DNA of 64,000 bases from Chimonanthus salicifolius (Eukaryota; Streptophyta; Magnoliopsida; Laurales; Calycanthaceae): positions 47,602,631 through 47,666,630 of the forward strand of contig CM023539.1 of assembly GCA_013350335.1 (NCBI GenBank). The letters run 5' to 3'. Position numbers and translations under genes: made by a program. The notes beneath the pieces were generated by a model, which was not told the origin of the DNA, did no database searches, and saw only the letters and a program-made list of their open reading frames with translations. Of this stretch, positions 37,522 through 50,396 are shown one piece after another. Numbering within the stretch: position 1 is the first letter of the stretch; each line of letters begins with the position of its first letter.

Positions 37522-40149
37522 ATTTTATTAGAAGGAATTGTTAAAAATAGAAACAAACAAATCAATTCTATGTTATTTTTTCTCACCAAGTGACTTGATG
37601 ACATCCTCAGCACATTCTTTGCTGTATCTCTTGTTTTTCATTGAACATCTGATGTGAAAGTCTGTAACATAGTCCCACCAAACCCATGATCGGTTACTCT
37701 CATTGGCAACTCTATGAACACATAGCTGCCTGAGGTTCTCAAAAACCACATCCTTCCCATCATACCCCTCAACAAAATTCTGCTCTGGATCGGGTGCACA
37801 GTACCTTCCATGATTTATGCACTGAGATGTGCATTGCTTGCTGAGGATAAAGGCTTCAGGGCAATACCAAGTTATATAATGAGGGGTGAACTGAGTGTAA
37901 CCACCCCTCTCAAGGATTTGAGCATGACCCTTGAAATTCTTCACAAAATCCATCTGTTCATCACATCTAACACCACATTCATCATTGCTATTGGTCCAAA
38001 GTTCATACTCGACCCTCTCATCTGGGTGAGGCATTGACTCTGTCCAGTCTAATTTTATCATAACCTCCTCACCCTTTTGTAAGGCCGTCTTCAAGGCATC
38101 ACCAAAAGATCGGGTGATCAAAGCTGATGGAATGTTTATTTTTTCTATGTAACCTTCAGAATCACGGTTTTCATCAGGTGTGTCCATGGTTATCAGAGTC
38201 TCATCTACACTATCGGCAACAAGAACTGCTGCAGCTCCTGCTTGTTGCCCATTCCATACCTTCAATGCAAAGTAGCAGTCTGGAGTGGAAGGAAAATTAA
38301 AAGAAAATCAACAATTTTCTTTTATAAAGATTGTTAGTTCCTATAAGACAGATGAATTTTAGGGCAGACGAGAAGGATTGGGAACTGACAATCCCAAACT
38401 ACAGGAAGCAAACAGAACATCATGTTTCCAGCAATCTAGGACATGAACATGGATACTGGTTACCACAGATACCTATCTCCTTACCAAAAAAATGTTGAAG
38501 CAGATAGTGAAAATAATAAAGGAAACATGATAGGATATGGTCACAGATCTTTGACTATCCATGCAAATTTGGTTTTTATTGCCTACTGTTGTTGCACATT
38601 CATAAACCGCAAGAAAAGAATTTTAGGAGGAACTACAGAAATTTATCATAGTAGACTCAAGATGAGTCTAGAAGTAGAAACAATGAGAAAATCTGTACAG
38701 GTTTATAAGGGCAGGTACAAAGACATAAGGAAATAATGTAGGGAAAACTTACAACTCAGCACTGATTAGGTTTGTTTGACTGGTAATGCATTCACACTTT
38801 GTTGCCCATATATGCAATGATACAAGAGGAGTTAGTGACATATTTTACACATGGATAGATATGGTGCGGTATGCATTCACACTTTGTTGCCCATATATGC
38901 AATGATACAAGAGGAGTTAGTGACATATTTTACACATGGATAGATAAGGTGCGGACAAATTGCCTAATTTGTAGTATCTTGGTACCATAGGCCACACAAG
39001 TTAGCCTTTAATACAAGAGAGATTCTTAAAATGAAACAAAATCAACCACTGGATAATTACTTGGGATGGTGAGTTAGCTTTTGGAAAAGATTGTCTGACT
39101 TGCAGAAGTAAAAAAAAATCACAAAACCCATAACTTATGTAGGTTATATGAAATTCAAAACTTTTCATAAAAAGACTGATATGTGAGATCAGAAGCCACC
39201 AGCACCCGTGGAAAAGTACCAAGTCAGGATTTCATACGAAAGCATAGGTTCCCCTGTCTGATTCACAGAATATCAAGTAATTGACCAATGCCTACATGAG
39301 CTTAGGTATAACTCACAAATACCCATCATTTGAAAACAGTGAGTTTGTCAATAAGGGATTTACAAATTTGTCAGACAAGCAGTCTGATTGCAGCAATGAA
39401 ACAATTAACCAATGCCCATTACTTGCAATGGTGCATTTACTGGAACCACATCATTGTCAGCAGCAACAACGAGAACAATACTTAGATGCCCATGAGTCAG
39501 AACCACAAATACTCGTTACTTGAAAATGTTTATTTGCAATTCAATATAATTTGGAAACTTTCACCAATGAGTAAATGACATTTCTAATTGAAAGTATTCA
39601 AATCAAAGAATCCACACAATCATCTATTACTTGAATCGTCTTTTCATCGAACAGATTGAGAAAAATCTCACTCATCTCAGATCCGACTGTTTTTTATCTA
39701 GTTTGAAAAAAAAAAAATCACGATCTCTTCAATAAAATTAACAACCGCCCATTAGCTCAAACTGAACAATTCATCGAGCAGATGAATAATTTCCAACATA
39801 GGACATGCTAAAGACAAGAACAGAGGAGATAAAAAGAGGGAGGGAATGAAGTGATACCTCCACGATCGACGACGAGAATTACTGGCCTAGAAGGTGGGGA
39901 TTTGAACGAGTTGTCTCCTTGAAAGGGATTGCACCCTGATGCGGCCTTCTGCTGGTAGACAACGGTGCCAAGCATGGTTCCACCATAGTCAGGAACTCCG
40001 AAGTTGGCGATAGCACTGTCGTGCTTAGCGCGAAGATGGTCTGGGGAGATGACAGAGATGCTTCCTTTCTCCACAATGAATCGACCAAAAGCAGATGTCA
40101 GGAGGACTGAGAGAATGAAGAAGGCGGTGTAATTCTTTAAAATTCCCAT
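32027..40149 (-). CDS. VSR: Vacuolar sorting receptor (BP-80/VSR family)
   Basis: Twelve exons on the minus strand: 40149-39858, 38279-37587, 37424-37336, 37183-37114, 35949-35866, 35770-35694, 35427-35346, 34020-33938, 33773-33710, 33603-33475, 32345-32242, 32125-32027. They sum to 1866 nt (621 aa) with all phases matching, the normal length for the family. Signal peptide about 1-22 (ending TSAFG); protease-associated domain up to about 165 ([20 protein letters not shown]); VSR central domain ([27 protein letters not shown]); Cys-rich EGF-like repeats, including a Ca-binding type starting DVDEC at 512-516. One TM helix lies at about 561-582, followed by a cytosolic tail with the YMPL adaptor motif at 603-606. 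Possible N-glycosylation at N290 and N293. Known role: type I receptor in Golgi/prevacuolar traffic that binds NPIR-type vacuolar sorting signals. The exact subclass was not determined. Confidence 0.97.
33270..33293. repeat. (CT)n microsatellite in VSR intron 10
   Basis: About 12 CT units followed by an A/G-rich stretch. It lies in the intron between the 32345-32242 and 33603-33475 exons. Confidence 0.8.
37447..37519. repeat. GA/GATA microsatellite abutting a VSR splice acceptor
   Basis: On the plus strand this is GAGATAGAGATAGAGATAG followed by about 20 GA units. On the minus (coding) strand it is a long CT tract ending about 23 bp upstream of the exon 3 acceptor at 37425-37426. It therefore forms or extends the polypyrimidine tract of that acceptor. 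Confidence 0.85.
38787..38956. repeat. 85-bp tandem duplication in VSR intron 1
   Basis: TGCATTCACACTTTGTTGCC starts at 38787 and again at 38872. The two 85-bp units are nearly identical (GATAGATATGG versus GATAGATAAGG), so the duplication is young. Intron 1 (38280-39857) otherwise shows nothing distinctive. Confidence 0.9.
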
Positions 40150-40450
40150 TGAGCTTTCTGGGTCTGTGACTACTCTGTTTCCCTATGATATTTTACTGAT
40201 GACTACTCAGAACTAGAAATGGAATATGTAGAAAAACAACAAGAAGAATGAAAAATAGAGGAAGAGGAAGAAGAACAAGAGAGACGACTCTATGTGAAGT
40301 CTTCCAGAGAGGGAGAGAGATTTGTCCCGAATGTGGAACTCAGAAGAGAGAGAGAGAGGTCTGAGTATAACGTAAAAGAAACGAAGGAAAGGCAACGACT
40401 TGGAAAGGTCGACGGAGCAAGCGCAACTACCATAGAGAACAGAATTCCTC
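40150..40450 (-). promoter_or_regulatory. VSR upstream region / 5' UTR
   Basis: Immediately upstream of the VSR start codon. It is rich in GA on the plus strand (CT on the coding strand), with a (GA)n block at 40347-40360, a common feature of plant 5' UTRs and core promoters. No clear TATA box was identified. Confidence 0.4.
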
Positions 40451-40653
40451 CTACTTTTGTCAAAATGACAAATTGGTCCCTGCTTGCTTTTTCCTTTCCT
40501 TCCAACTTAAAACACCCAAAATTAATGGAACTCTTGGATGGATTTTATTTCATTTTTTTTATTTCTATTTTATTTTTGGTAGTAGGATGTAATTTAATCA
40601 TTCAATCCACTGATCCCTTATTTAAAAAAAAATTTGGGTTGAGTATCTTTTAA

Positions 40654-41500
40654 TCTTATTTATCTAATAAAATGAGTTGGATCAGATCAACTTAGTTGAT
40701 AATATGATTTTTTTTTTTATATTGTAGTTATTTAATTTAGGAAATGATAAAAAATAATCCATCTTTCTATTATAATTTCTCACTTTAGTGCTTAGTTCTC
40801 TCTTTGTAGTAATTTATTTTTCATCATTTAATTAGATATTTCCCCTTTTAAGTAATAGATTTTCATAAAATTAGCGTAAATTGATAAGATTATATTATAA
40901 ATTATAGTCATTATCAAAATTATTATCTTATTTTAATATCATCATTATCTAAGTTATTTCTATTAATATAAGATTGACTTTTATATTTAGATTTGACAAA
41001 CCTGATTTGGAGGTTCTATAGGTTCAATAGGATGCAACCATGTTTATGGGCCTTTAGTAGGCCATTGTAACCTACCACATATATTGTCCATAGCTTATCT
41101 TTTATTTAAACCAATACAATTCAATTTGTTGCCATTTTGCCTAATTATTCCTATAGATGTCAAATAGACATTGATCTGTAAAAGTAATGTGTTAAATTCA
41201 AATATAAATGTCAATTCTATTGATTGAATAAAGGACTTAATAATAACAATAATGATAATAATCATCCAATCACCAACCACAACTCATCTTGTTCAATGGC
41301 TTCTATATGAACTGTAGTAAGATACTTTTTTCCTTACTTAGATGTTGCTTACTTTAGATTCTTTATATTCTTTTACTAACTTGAAGTCTTAAACATTTTT
41401 TTTTTATCAAATTACCAAGAATTTATTTTATTAAACTTTATTATTTTAATCTTTGATCACTGTTCATGTAATTAAAATATTTTTTATTCATCTATTTTCT
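40654..41500. other. AT-rich intergenic sequence
   Basis: Very AT-rich spacer with no gene or repeat family recognised. Confidence 0.5.
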
Positions 41501-41502
41501 TT

Positions 41503-41660
41503 ATTTTTTTTGAATTTACATGTGGGAAACCGTGAGATACCGAGCGTAAAATCCCTATGGGTGAGCCCACTACTTCTAAGGCACACTAATGTTAGATTAT
41601 GGGGACTCGAATTCGCAATCTCCCACTTCCTAAAACGGGAGGTAATCAGTTGAGTTAAAT
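41503..41660 (-). mobile_element. tRNA-derived SINE, copy 1
   Basis: On the minus strand the element starts with a box A-like TTAACTCAACTGATT, has a box B-like TTCGAGTCCCC about 45 bp later, continues through AGTGTGCC...TAGTGGGCTCACCC and GGTATCTCACGGTTTCCCACA, and ends in an A-run (T-run at 41504-41511). The layout is that of an Au-like plant SINE. Confidence 0.65.
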
Positions 41661-41947
41661 CGAATTCTTTTCTCTTGTTATTTTCCTCAATTACTTACTA
41701 TAATTAATATATTTCATTATACTTTTTTGGTATGCTACAGGTTAAAGACTCGAGTCCCATCTGGCCTATGTATATTTTCTACTCAATACAATGGTTGGAT
41801 ACGTTTCAATCATTTAAAAATTATTGAGTCTTTTTTGAAATCATTGCTATTAACACTATTTTATCCTTTTTCAATAAATTTAGTTTACTTTATTCATTAA
41901 AATTTTTACACTCTTTTAGTTATATTGAAAATTTCAATAAACTCTAA

Positions 41948-42108
41948 TTATTTTTTTTTAAATTTACATGTAGGAAACCGCGGGTTATCGCTCGTAAAAC
42001 CTCTATGGATAAGCCCACTACCCCTAGGGCACACCAAGATTAGGTCATGGGAACTCGAACCAGTAACCTCTCACTTTCTAAGACGAGAGACAACCACTTG
42101 AGCTGGGT
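41948..42108 (-). mobile_element. tRNA-derived SINE, copy 2
   Basis: Same family as at 41503. The minus strand shows box A CAGCTCAAGTGGTTG and box B GGTTCGAGTTCCC, the best preserved promoter of the set, then GGTGTGCCCTAGGGGTAGTGGGC and a 3' A-rich end. Confidence 0.7.
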
Positions 42109-42521
42109 TTATATTTTGTTTTACATTATGTTATTTATTATAAGTGTATAATGTGTTTGAGCAATGAGGGATTAACACATGCTGCACTAATTTTGCAAAG
42201 AAAGTGACATAACTGCGGTTACAAAGTTCAGTTAGGAGAATTTTTTTAATGTGACAGAATGAAAAAATATGGCTGAATTTAAAATTTTGGCTGAGATCGA
42301 ACAAAACTTCTAGCTAAAATTTGTAATAGAAAATATAACCGTGTATATATATACTTTGTAAGAAAGTATCTCGAGAAATTCAAATTTTATATTGAACACA
42401 TACGGGAAATTACGGTAAATGATTACTCTATCAATCTCCATTTACTTCAGAATTACACTTTAAAACATTTCGCAAGGATGACATGCACAAATCGAGAAAT
42501 GGTCCAATTTTTTTAATTCAT

Positions 42522-42669
42522 ATGGATGTAATTCAATTGGTTGTCTCCTGTTTTTGAAAGCAGGAGGTTGCAGAACCTTGGTGTGCCCTAAAGGTAATGG
42601 GCTCACCCGTGGGGACTTTTTGGACTGAGTATCCCATGATTTCCCACAAGTAAATTTAAAAAAAAAATA
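42522..42669 (+). mobile_element. tRNA-derived SINE, copy 3
   Basis: Plus-strand copy of the same family: GATGTAATTCAATTGGTTG (box A), GTTGCAGAACCTTGG (decayed box B), GTGTGCCCTAAAGGTAATGG, CCATGATTTCCCACAAGTAA and an A-run at 42657-42667. It is followed by a (TA)n microsatellite at 42673-42699. Confidence 0.7.
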
Positions 42670-43398
42670 TAATACTATATATATATATATATATATATTA
42701 CTCAACCAAAAGGGTAAATGTCAAGTAGAGAAACGTCATATACGGGATGGGTATTGTAAATTTTAAATTATTTTTAATTTTCACTATTCAATGACCTTGT
42801 GCATTTCGTAATCTCAATACTATTTTTAGTTAAAAGAAAAATTATCTTTTATATTTTCATGTGATTTTTAAAATCAAACAACATAATAATGGTCAATTAA
42901 TGTGAATTTAATATTTGGGTATGTATTAGCTACTCTGAAAATGAAAGAGTTAGGTAAGATATCAAAGTGTGTACAATTGTTCCATTTGAAGCAACTTGAA
43001 TAGAGTTCTCAACCTTTTCAAACTAGATATTTATGCATTAATGCAGTTTTAGACATTCAAAAACTTTCTTTTGAAAGACAAACTTTCTTTTGAAAGACCC
43101 AAACAAAAATGGTAATTTAAATTTTTGAATATTCAATGTCTCTAAGATAATAATATATAGGTACTATCTTTAATAAATCATTTACCAAGGAGGGAAGAAA
43201 TTCTAGACCTTGGTGAAGCCCTATTGCATGTGTCCTATGTATTGGCTTTTAGCTCACATCTAAATTTAAGGCTGTGCCATAGGCCACTCCATGACATGTT
43301 AACTTGTCAGTGAATGTTTTCACATTTATAAAGGGAATTTGCTAATTTGAATTTTTAATTGAAATCAAAGTTCTTTATAACTCTGTGGTTTTGGATAA

Positions 43399-43557
43399 TT
43401 TTTTTTTAAATTTATGTGTGAAAAATCACAGGATACGTAACGTAAAATCCACACAGGTGATACCCATTACTTTAAGGATACACTAGGTTAGTCCACGGGG
43501 ATTCAAATTATCAAGTCCCGCTTTATAAAATGGGACGTAACTTACTGAACTACACCC
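43399..43557 (-). mobile_element. tRNA-derived SINE, copy 4 (diverged)
   Basis: Minus-oriented, with its T-run at 43400-43407. Shares the family layout but has many substitutions (GGATACGTAACGTAAAATCC, ACACTAGGTTAGTCC). Probably the oldest copy of the cluster. A further box B-like scrap (GTTTGAACCTACC) is at 44161-44172. Confidence 0.55.
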
Positions 43558-43559
43558 AC

Positions 43560-46500
43560 GTGGATTTGATAATTTTGTAATTTAAAATTCTACAAAATAT
43601 AGTTTCATGTGCAAAACTGCAACCAAATTGGTCGGAAGGCATATTACAGATTATGCTATATTTGCACATTATTTTTTCCATTATAACAATGTTATTTTTT
43701 TTTTGGTCATAATCATTTAATGTTCAATTAATCAAGTTTAAATCATCATCATTTAAATTATTTACCTCGTCGTCAATCTAAAGTTAACATTTAATATTTG
43801 AATTTGATAAATCATTTTTATGGACTGACTACCTATTTAACACCTAAGTAATCAACTTCAAATATATGACATAAAATTTTAATTTATTATAAAATATCAT
43901 TTACTGTCAAACAAAATAATCAGCTAAATTCTAGTTTAAGATTTGAGAGGAAAATAGCTCCTTTTAGATGTAATTTTGTTCTTGTTGAAGGAATGATGCA
44001 CACAAGGGAACGACATTGTAAAATAGGTGTGATCCTTATAAATGGGGCTGGGACATGGGAGTCCCACCAATCATTGTGGATGATGACAACTATGAATATA
44101 AGGGTCCAAAGGTTTATACTTGATACTTGATATGACCTTTGTGTGAGCACATCCACGGGGGTTTGAACCTACCACCTTCTACTTCCTGACGCGCGTAGAC
44201 ATCTTTTCTTTTATGAATAATATTATTTTTATACTTTTTTGACCATCAACACTCATGAAGTGGGCCTTCTGATGAATGGCACAAATCATGCAAATATTCA
44301 CCTAATATGTATATGTATGACCACATATATAACATATACGATCATATGAGATTTAAACTCATTTAAAAGATAGTTTTAATATGTGAGTTATTATAAAAGT
44401 CTTCTTAGTTAGATAAATAGACAAATTTGATTTGAATTAATTTAACCTGGCAATTTCCAAAATAGACTCGAATCTGAATAGACCTGAACCAAATAAGACT
44501 TGAATCAAATAAACCCATTGCTAGATCGATTCACAAGGAGCATATAAAGAACCAGTGACAAGCATTAAAATTTGTCATTAACTTAGTTAGTGAGGATATT
44601 TTTGGCCTTTCACAAGCTAGTCAACTTCTACAAATTTTCTAAGCAAAGTACAGGAAGCTGCCCTTGCAAGGCAAGGCAAGGAGTTATCTTGTCAATTGGG
44701 TCAATTTTTTAATATTTCTTCTCAATCAAACTCAATGAGATCATACAGTAGTAATTAATTACATTACTAACTTATAAAATATGGCAATTATGTAATCTAA
44801 GCTCCTTTGACCCGGCAATTGCTCGTATTTTTCTACTCGGTCAATGAGATGGTTACAGTTAGGTGATGATGCCATCATACATTTCTCTACCAACATTTCA
44901 TTGGGCCTGAGAAGATGAAAAACACCACTTAGGTCACAAACAATGTTTAAAAATGTGATTAAAAACTTGACTCGACTCGATTGAGTCAAATTCGATAAGT
45001 ATTTGAGTCAAGTGACTCAATGATGTTTTCCAAATTTTGTTAAACCATTTATAAAAACTTGTCGAGTTACTCGACTCGCCCGTGTTTAATAAACTGAGTC
45101 CGAAGCTTGGATTTTTAATCCCTTTGTTCTGGATCCAAAAGAGGCTGCGCTGCTATAAGTAATGGACTGGGATCTCATGGAGTAAGATGAATACCAATCC
45201 AGGACAAATAAGTCTCTTGGGCTCTGATTAGGGCATTTGATCTCCAATAGGCCCATTTATGTATATGAGCCGTAGCCGGCCCACTTCGAGGATTTGGAAC
45301 CAGATTCAAATAGGCAATCTAGTGGCCAGGTTTAGAATTTGGATTGTGGATTATTAAATACATATATTTGGGAGTTTTGGGTTCAAGACAATATGGGCCA
45401 AAACAGAAATCAAATGTCTAAGCTCAAATCTTTGGGCCCAATCTGTAAACTAGACCATATTATAAAGTTAGACCATATTTTACTGACCGGGTCTTTTGGG
45501 TCATCTAGTTTTTCACATACCCATTGACATCATTAATTTTTATTGACTTAATGAATTGGACACATTGACTGGGAAGTCAGGTCAAGTCTTTATGGCTAGT
45601 ATTGGTGGAAATCAAGTTAAAGGAATACCTCTATTTTGTCCAATATGGCTAGTCACCTTCAACAATAAGATAAGTGAACTTATTTGTGGTGGAGATGATC
45701 TTTCCCTAATACTAAAAAAAATTGTTGAAGGAGGTGGACCATCGAAAGGAGGTGGGCCCTCTTCTCATTTGGAAGGTGTTTTGATGCATAGACATGAGAA
45801 TTTATTATCCCATCATCGATACAATTTCTCTCTCTTTTGATTTTTATTTTACTTAAAAAAATTTTAAAAAAATTTTCAGGATACTTGGATATTACGAGTT
45901 TCATTTGTCTGCAGTTGTATTATTATTTAACGGATATTTACATATCCAAATAGGGTTTTCAAGTTATGAAATCGAGATTTTCAAATATTCTGAAAAAATC
46001 TGAAAAATTTCCCAAATTCCAAAAAAATAGAAAATAAATTCTTGTATTTATTTTCTAAGTTATTCACATAGTTAATTAGTACGAAATGGCTATATTGTAA
46101 AAAATTAGTCAATAAAATTTGGTAAAACTTAGGAAAGAATTGGATTGAAATGAAAATGATCTTGTAAAATGAATTTTATGTATAAAAATAACTACAAATA
46201 AATTTGAAATGAATGTGTAAAAATAATTACAATTCAAGAATGAGAGATAAAAATGAATGATAATTGAAACCAATGAGAACATACAATAAAGAATGATAAT
46301 TACAATTACAATTTATTTTCTATTTTTTTCTTTATTTATTTTTTTACTGTTAGAATGCAAGTGTTCATTTTAAATTATAGTTATAAAAAAGAATCTATAA
46401 AAATTAGATAATATTAAATTTACTTAATGAATATTATTGAAAATTATATTTTATAAAAATTCTCATAAAATTGTTAATATATCAGGTTACCCCTGCTAAT

Positions 46501-48304
46501 AGGTACCAAACAAGATTTTTTACCTTTAAGGTAAGTTCTTACTTTACCACTGCAGTTATCAAATAAGATAAGAGTAACCCTTTTTCAAAGGTAACCCCTA
46601 CTCAAGGGTGACTCCTATTCAGGAGTAACTCCTATAAAAATTACCCCCCATCCAAACGCACTCCAAGGCGAGTAAAAACGAGTTTCAAGTTTTCCTAGGT
46701 TTAGTAAGTTGGAGGAATAAGTGTGTGCAAATTTCAAAGTCTAATCACTTAAATACATAATTTCATTTGAAGATCCGCGTTTTGAGTTACTATTCACAAA
46801 TTTCAAAACAATTAAATGCAATAATATCTACAATTGTGAGGATTACCATTTTGCCCCTTGGCTTTAAAATAGCTATATCTTGAGTTCCCGAGTTCAGATG
46901 AGGCCAAACTTGAGCTCATTGAAAATCTCACCAGGAGATCTATGCATCTAACTGGTTTTCAATTAAGATTGGAGTCTTAAAATACATGATCAATGTTCAG
47001 GTCAAAGATTTTTTTACTGTAAATTGCACCAAAATGTAATGTGTTTTGACTTTCCTCCATTACCCTTGGAAAACTAAGCTCTTATTCTGTTTTTTCAAAT
47101 GAAGATGAGGTTCGATGTGAAAAGGATAGGATCAGAAATATTGAAAATTTATTTATTTTTTGATCCAAAGAGTTGGTGAACTATCATTTTTTTATGAATT
47201 AGAAGAAGCCTTCCTTTTAATTTTTTATAAAATAAAAAATAAAAAATTGTGGTGGGTACTTAAAAAAAAACAAAGCACGATTTAGATATTATAATTATCT
47301 ATTATCGATGATGAAACTTTAGGATTTGTAAATTAACAACTAGTCTCCACTCGTGATCTCATTATCTAGTGTTGATTCTTTATAAGTTGTAGAAGTTTGA
47401 GAGAATTCAAGTGAGTCGATTTGAGTTGACTTGATTTAGTAAGATTTTGAGTTAATTGAACAAGTTTTAATGAGTTTTTTCAAATCAAATCCATAAAACT
47501 GGATTGAATTACTTAACTCGATAAGTTTTTGAATCGAGTTAGAAACTCTGAATTTCAAATTCTCAGACTATGGCCTACTCTCATATTTCGTTAGACTCTA
47601 TGAAGTTATCTAATTGTATAAATATATCTTTGAAAAAAAAAAAAAAATTGTTTGATCCAGAAGTCAGTTGTTGATCTACTTAAGATCAAGCCGTCCGATG
47701 AACTCCGACCAAGCCCAGTTTGGTAGACCCACTTCAGTCCATCTAGATGAACCGGCCCGTCATCTACAGAAATCCAATTTGTATGGGCTTTAATAGCTCG
47801 CTAGTGTTGGATTAGTCTCTAGTTGGAGTCCTACTCAAGAACATTAGTAGGGTCAATCATTATAAAAAAAATAGATCTTACGATTAAATTTATGAGTTTG
47901 AAGTTGGGTCACCCCCTTTTTTTTTAATTTAAGAATATAAAAATAGAAAAATGTCGAGTTCCTTCCTACAATTACGAATAATGCTACATTTTTTTCCAGA
48001 TTTTTGTAAGAAATCATCATTTTATCAATGTATTTATCAATTTATTGCATGCATTGGTATTATTTTTTAAATCCTAAAAAAAGTATTTATGTTGAAATAG
48101 CTTCATTTTCCTTCGAGTTAGTACCAAACCACAGATAAATTTGTGACAATAATAAAACCTATTCTAAGTTCCAACCTGTGTCAATCATTATCTCCAAAAA
48201 ATGGCTACTTTCAATATTAAGAAGACTTAAAAATTTATATTCTTAATTTGTTAAGGAATCGAAAATAGTTGATTGTATTTAAGATCCAACTCATCGAGTG
48301 GGTT
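43560..48304. other. Gene-free AT-rich interval upstream of the terpene synthase array
   Basis: About 4.7 kb without a supportable gene. At 44950-45115 and 47400-47580 there are short inverted ACTCGACTCG/CGAGT phrases, possibly worn-out MITEs. At 46530-46640 short repeated GTAACCCCTACTC / GGTGACTCCTATTC phrases are seen. Short ORFs here match no family I recognise. Confidence 0.45.
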
Positions 48305-48538
48305 TCACCAGCTCAGGAACATGACCATCTAATAATAGATGAATACTTTAATTCAATAATGATTTTAATTTGGTCCATCAAAGATGTGCACCACTTTTAA
48401 AAAGATGAAAATGGGGTAACTTGTTGGTAACATTTTCTAGATATATCCAAACAAATGTTTTTTGGTGGAAATCGTGGATCATGAGATCGTAAATGATTTG
48501 AAAGAATTATAGAAAACTATTCATTCGACACACACACA

Positions 48539-48548
48539 CTATAAATGG
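48539..48548 (+). promoter_or_regulatory. TATA box of TPS pseudogene copy
   Basis: CTATAAATGG about 73 bp upstream of the ATG at 48613; identical in the intact copy (55163 on). Preceded here by a short (CA)n run absent from copy 2. Confidence 0.7.
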
Positions 48549-48894
48549 AAAAACATCTTTGCCTTTGGATCACACTTCTGGTGTTCCCTTAGTACTTCTT
48601 CTATAGTTAGCCATGTCTGTTGTTTTGGGCTCTGGCCATTCTGATGTCCCCCTTAAGATAGTTCGAAAATCTGCAAATTATCATCCTAGTGTGTGGGGCA
48701 ACCACTTCGTTACCTTCTCTTCGGACAATCTAGTAAGTAGGAAGTGCTTACACTTCATTGTCTAAGTATTTGATTTCATGGTTTTCATCGTCTAACCATT
48801 ATTTCATCATGTAAAGCTCTCTCTCTCTCTTCTCTACTTGTTTCATTCATTTGTAGTGTTTGAGTTCTCCAAATATCAAAATAATGGCGCAAAG

Positions 48895-49226
48895 TAGGGG
48901 GGAAACTTGAACCCGACCTGCATGATTCAACTTGAGAAATCAATGGGTTTGGATTATGTTTTTTTTTATATCTCGGGTCAGGTCGGCTTGGGAAAAATAA
49001 ACCCACATAAAATTCGAGTTGGATCGAGTTACTTTTAAATTTTTCAACCCAATCCGACCCAAACCAACCTAAGTACACTAAGTTATAAAATAACACTCGG
49101 ATTAAGATGGGTCAGAAATTCGGGTTGGGTTGGATTGAGTAACTTGGATTGGGTCGAGTCGGGTTCAATAACTTTTGTCATGGGTTGGATTGGGTTTATT
49201 GAAACCCGATCTGAGTTTCAGCTCTA
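48895..49226. mobile_element. hAT-like MITE in TPS pseudogene intron 1
   Basis: 332 bp, starts TAGGGGGGAAACTTG and ends GAGTTTCAGCTCTA, filled with GGGTCGGGTT/AACCCGACCC-type repeats. Flanked by GCGCAAAG (48887-48894) and GCGCAAAC (49227-49234), an 8-bp target duplication with one mismatch. The same insertion is at 55497-55827, so it predates the duplication. Confidence 0.82.
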
Positions 49227-49249
49227 GCGCAAACTTATTGTTAAATCAC

Positions 49250-49450
49250 AAAAAAATGCTTTTTTTATGACTAAGGTGTTCGGGCCTCTTAGAGCACCTG
49301 ACTAATCCCGGAGCATGTGCACGCCTCCACGCCCATATACACCGGATAACTCTTTAGAGAGTGGTCTTTTGGAGTGGAGAAAATTAAACTCGGTACTCCT
49401 GCTTCCTGAGACAAATTTCTGACCATCAATCTAACCCCTTTAGTAAAAAA
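49250..49450 (-). mobile_element. SINE-like element in TPS pseudogene intron 1
   Basis: On the minus strand a sequence containing AAATTTGTCTCAGGAAGCAGGAG, then TCCGGGATTAGTCAGGTGC, ends in an A-run (T-run at 49259-49265). Repeated at about 55860-56050, with a diverged relative at 31080-31260. Its promoter boxes are not clear, so SINE is a tentative class. Confidence 0.4.
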
Positions 49451-49540
49451 AATACTTTATAAATTGGTATTTAGTTTCATCGTCATGAATATTAGATAAA
49501 GTAGAGTATCTAGAATAAAACTAGGGCAGTCATTCCATCC

Positions 49541-49901
49541 AAAGTGACAAATACCGTTCTCGGGATATTAACCGCAATTGGTAATTACGGGATACTTTTA
49601 AATTCTCGGATTTTTACCGGGAATTTAACGGAAAAATCTCGCGGAAATTATAATATTTAAGAAATAAAAAAATAGAATAAATAAAAAAATTAATGAAATA
49701 AAAATGGTATAGGGAATTTATCGGGAATTTACAGGGATATTATCGCATTATTAACGTTTATTGCGTTTTTAACGCGATTTTATCGGGAATTTACCGGCAA
49801 TTTATCGTCGTGGCGTTAAAAACGCGTTTTTAACGCGGTAATAGTATTTTGCAGATAAAAACGTGGTAAATTTGAAAATACCGCCGATATTTGTGACAAG
49901 G
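49541..49901. mobile_element. MITE specific to TPS pseudogene copy
   Basis: 361-bp insert with inverted ends (GTGACAAATACCG at the left, its imperfect complement CGATATTTGTGAC at the right) and internal TTATCGGGAATTTAC-type repeats. The flanks ATTCCATCC (49532-49540) and ATTCCATCA (49902-49910) form a probable 9-bp target duplication. The intact copy shows the empty site (ATTCCATCCAAGTG near 56133). A 9-bp duplication suggests a Mutator-type element. Confidence 0.82.
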
Positions 49902-50396
49902 ATTCCATCAGTGCACAAACTCTAGTGAGTATCCTAATTCGTACCTTTCACTCAAATCTTGTGTGGGCTACAACCCATTCAACTTACCCTCTCCATTAAA
50001 CCAAGTATCAATGTATGGTGTATACTTTGGACAAACGACTAGCTCATATTTTCGATCATTATAGTCACATTAATAAATTGCACCGTATTAATTATAATTA
50101 GTGCAAATGATACATTTTTATGAAAATTTAATTATAATTTTTTATTTTATATGTTTTGTGTTTAATATTTACATGTTATAGTTATTGACATATTGTTATA
50201 TTCTTAATTTATTATAATTAATTAGTCAATATTATGAATTTTGTCGCGTTTAACTAACCTAATCTTCTGTTAAAATGATTAGACATTCATAAGATTTTAA
50301 GACATCGATAAAATGAATCTACCCTCTAATATCACATGTGAAAAGACCCACATTTTTAAATTACAGCAATTCCTAGACCTCCAATCCACTCTGAAT

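Noticed and set aside
41503..42669. tRNA genes
   Set aside because: The box A/B-like motifs are followed by a SINE body and A-tail and no cloverleaf can be drawn.
44759..44989. 76-codon minus-strand ORF
   Set aside because: No domain, promoter or splice context; expected by chance in 8 kb of AT-rich spacer.
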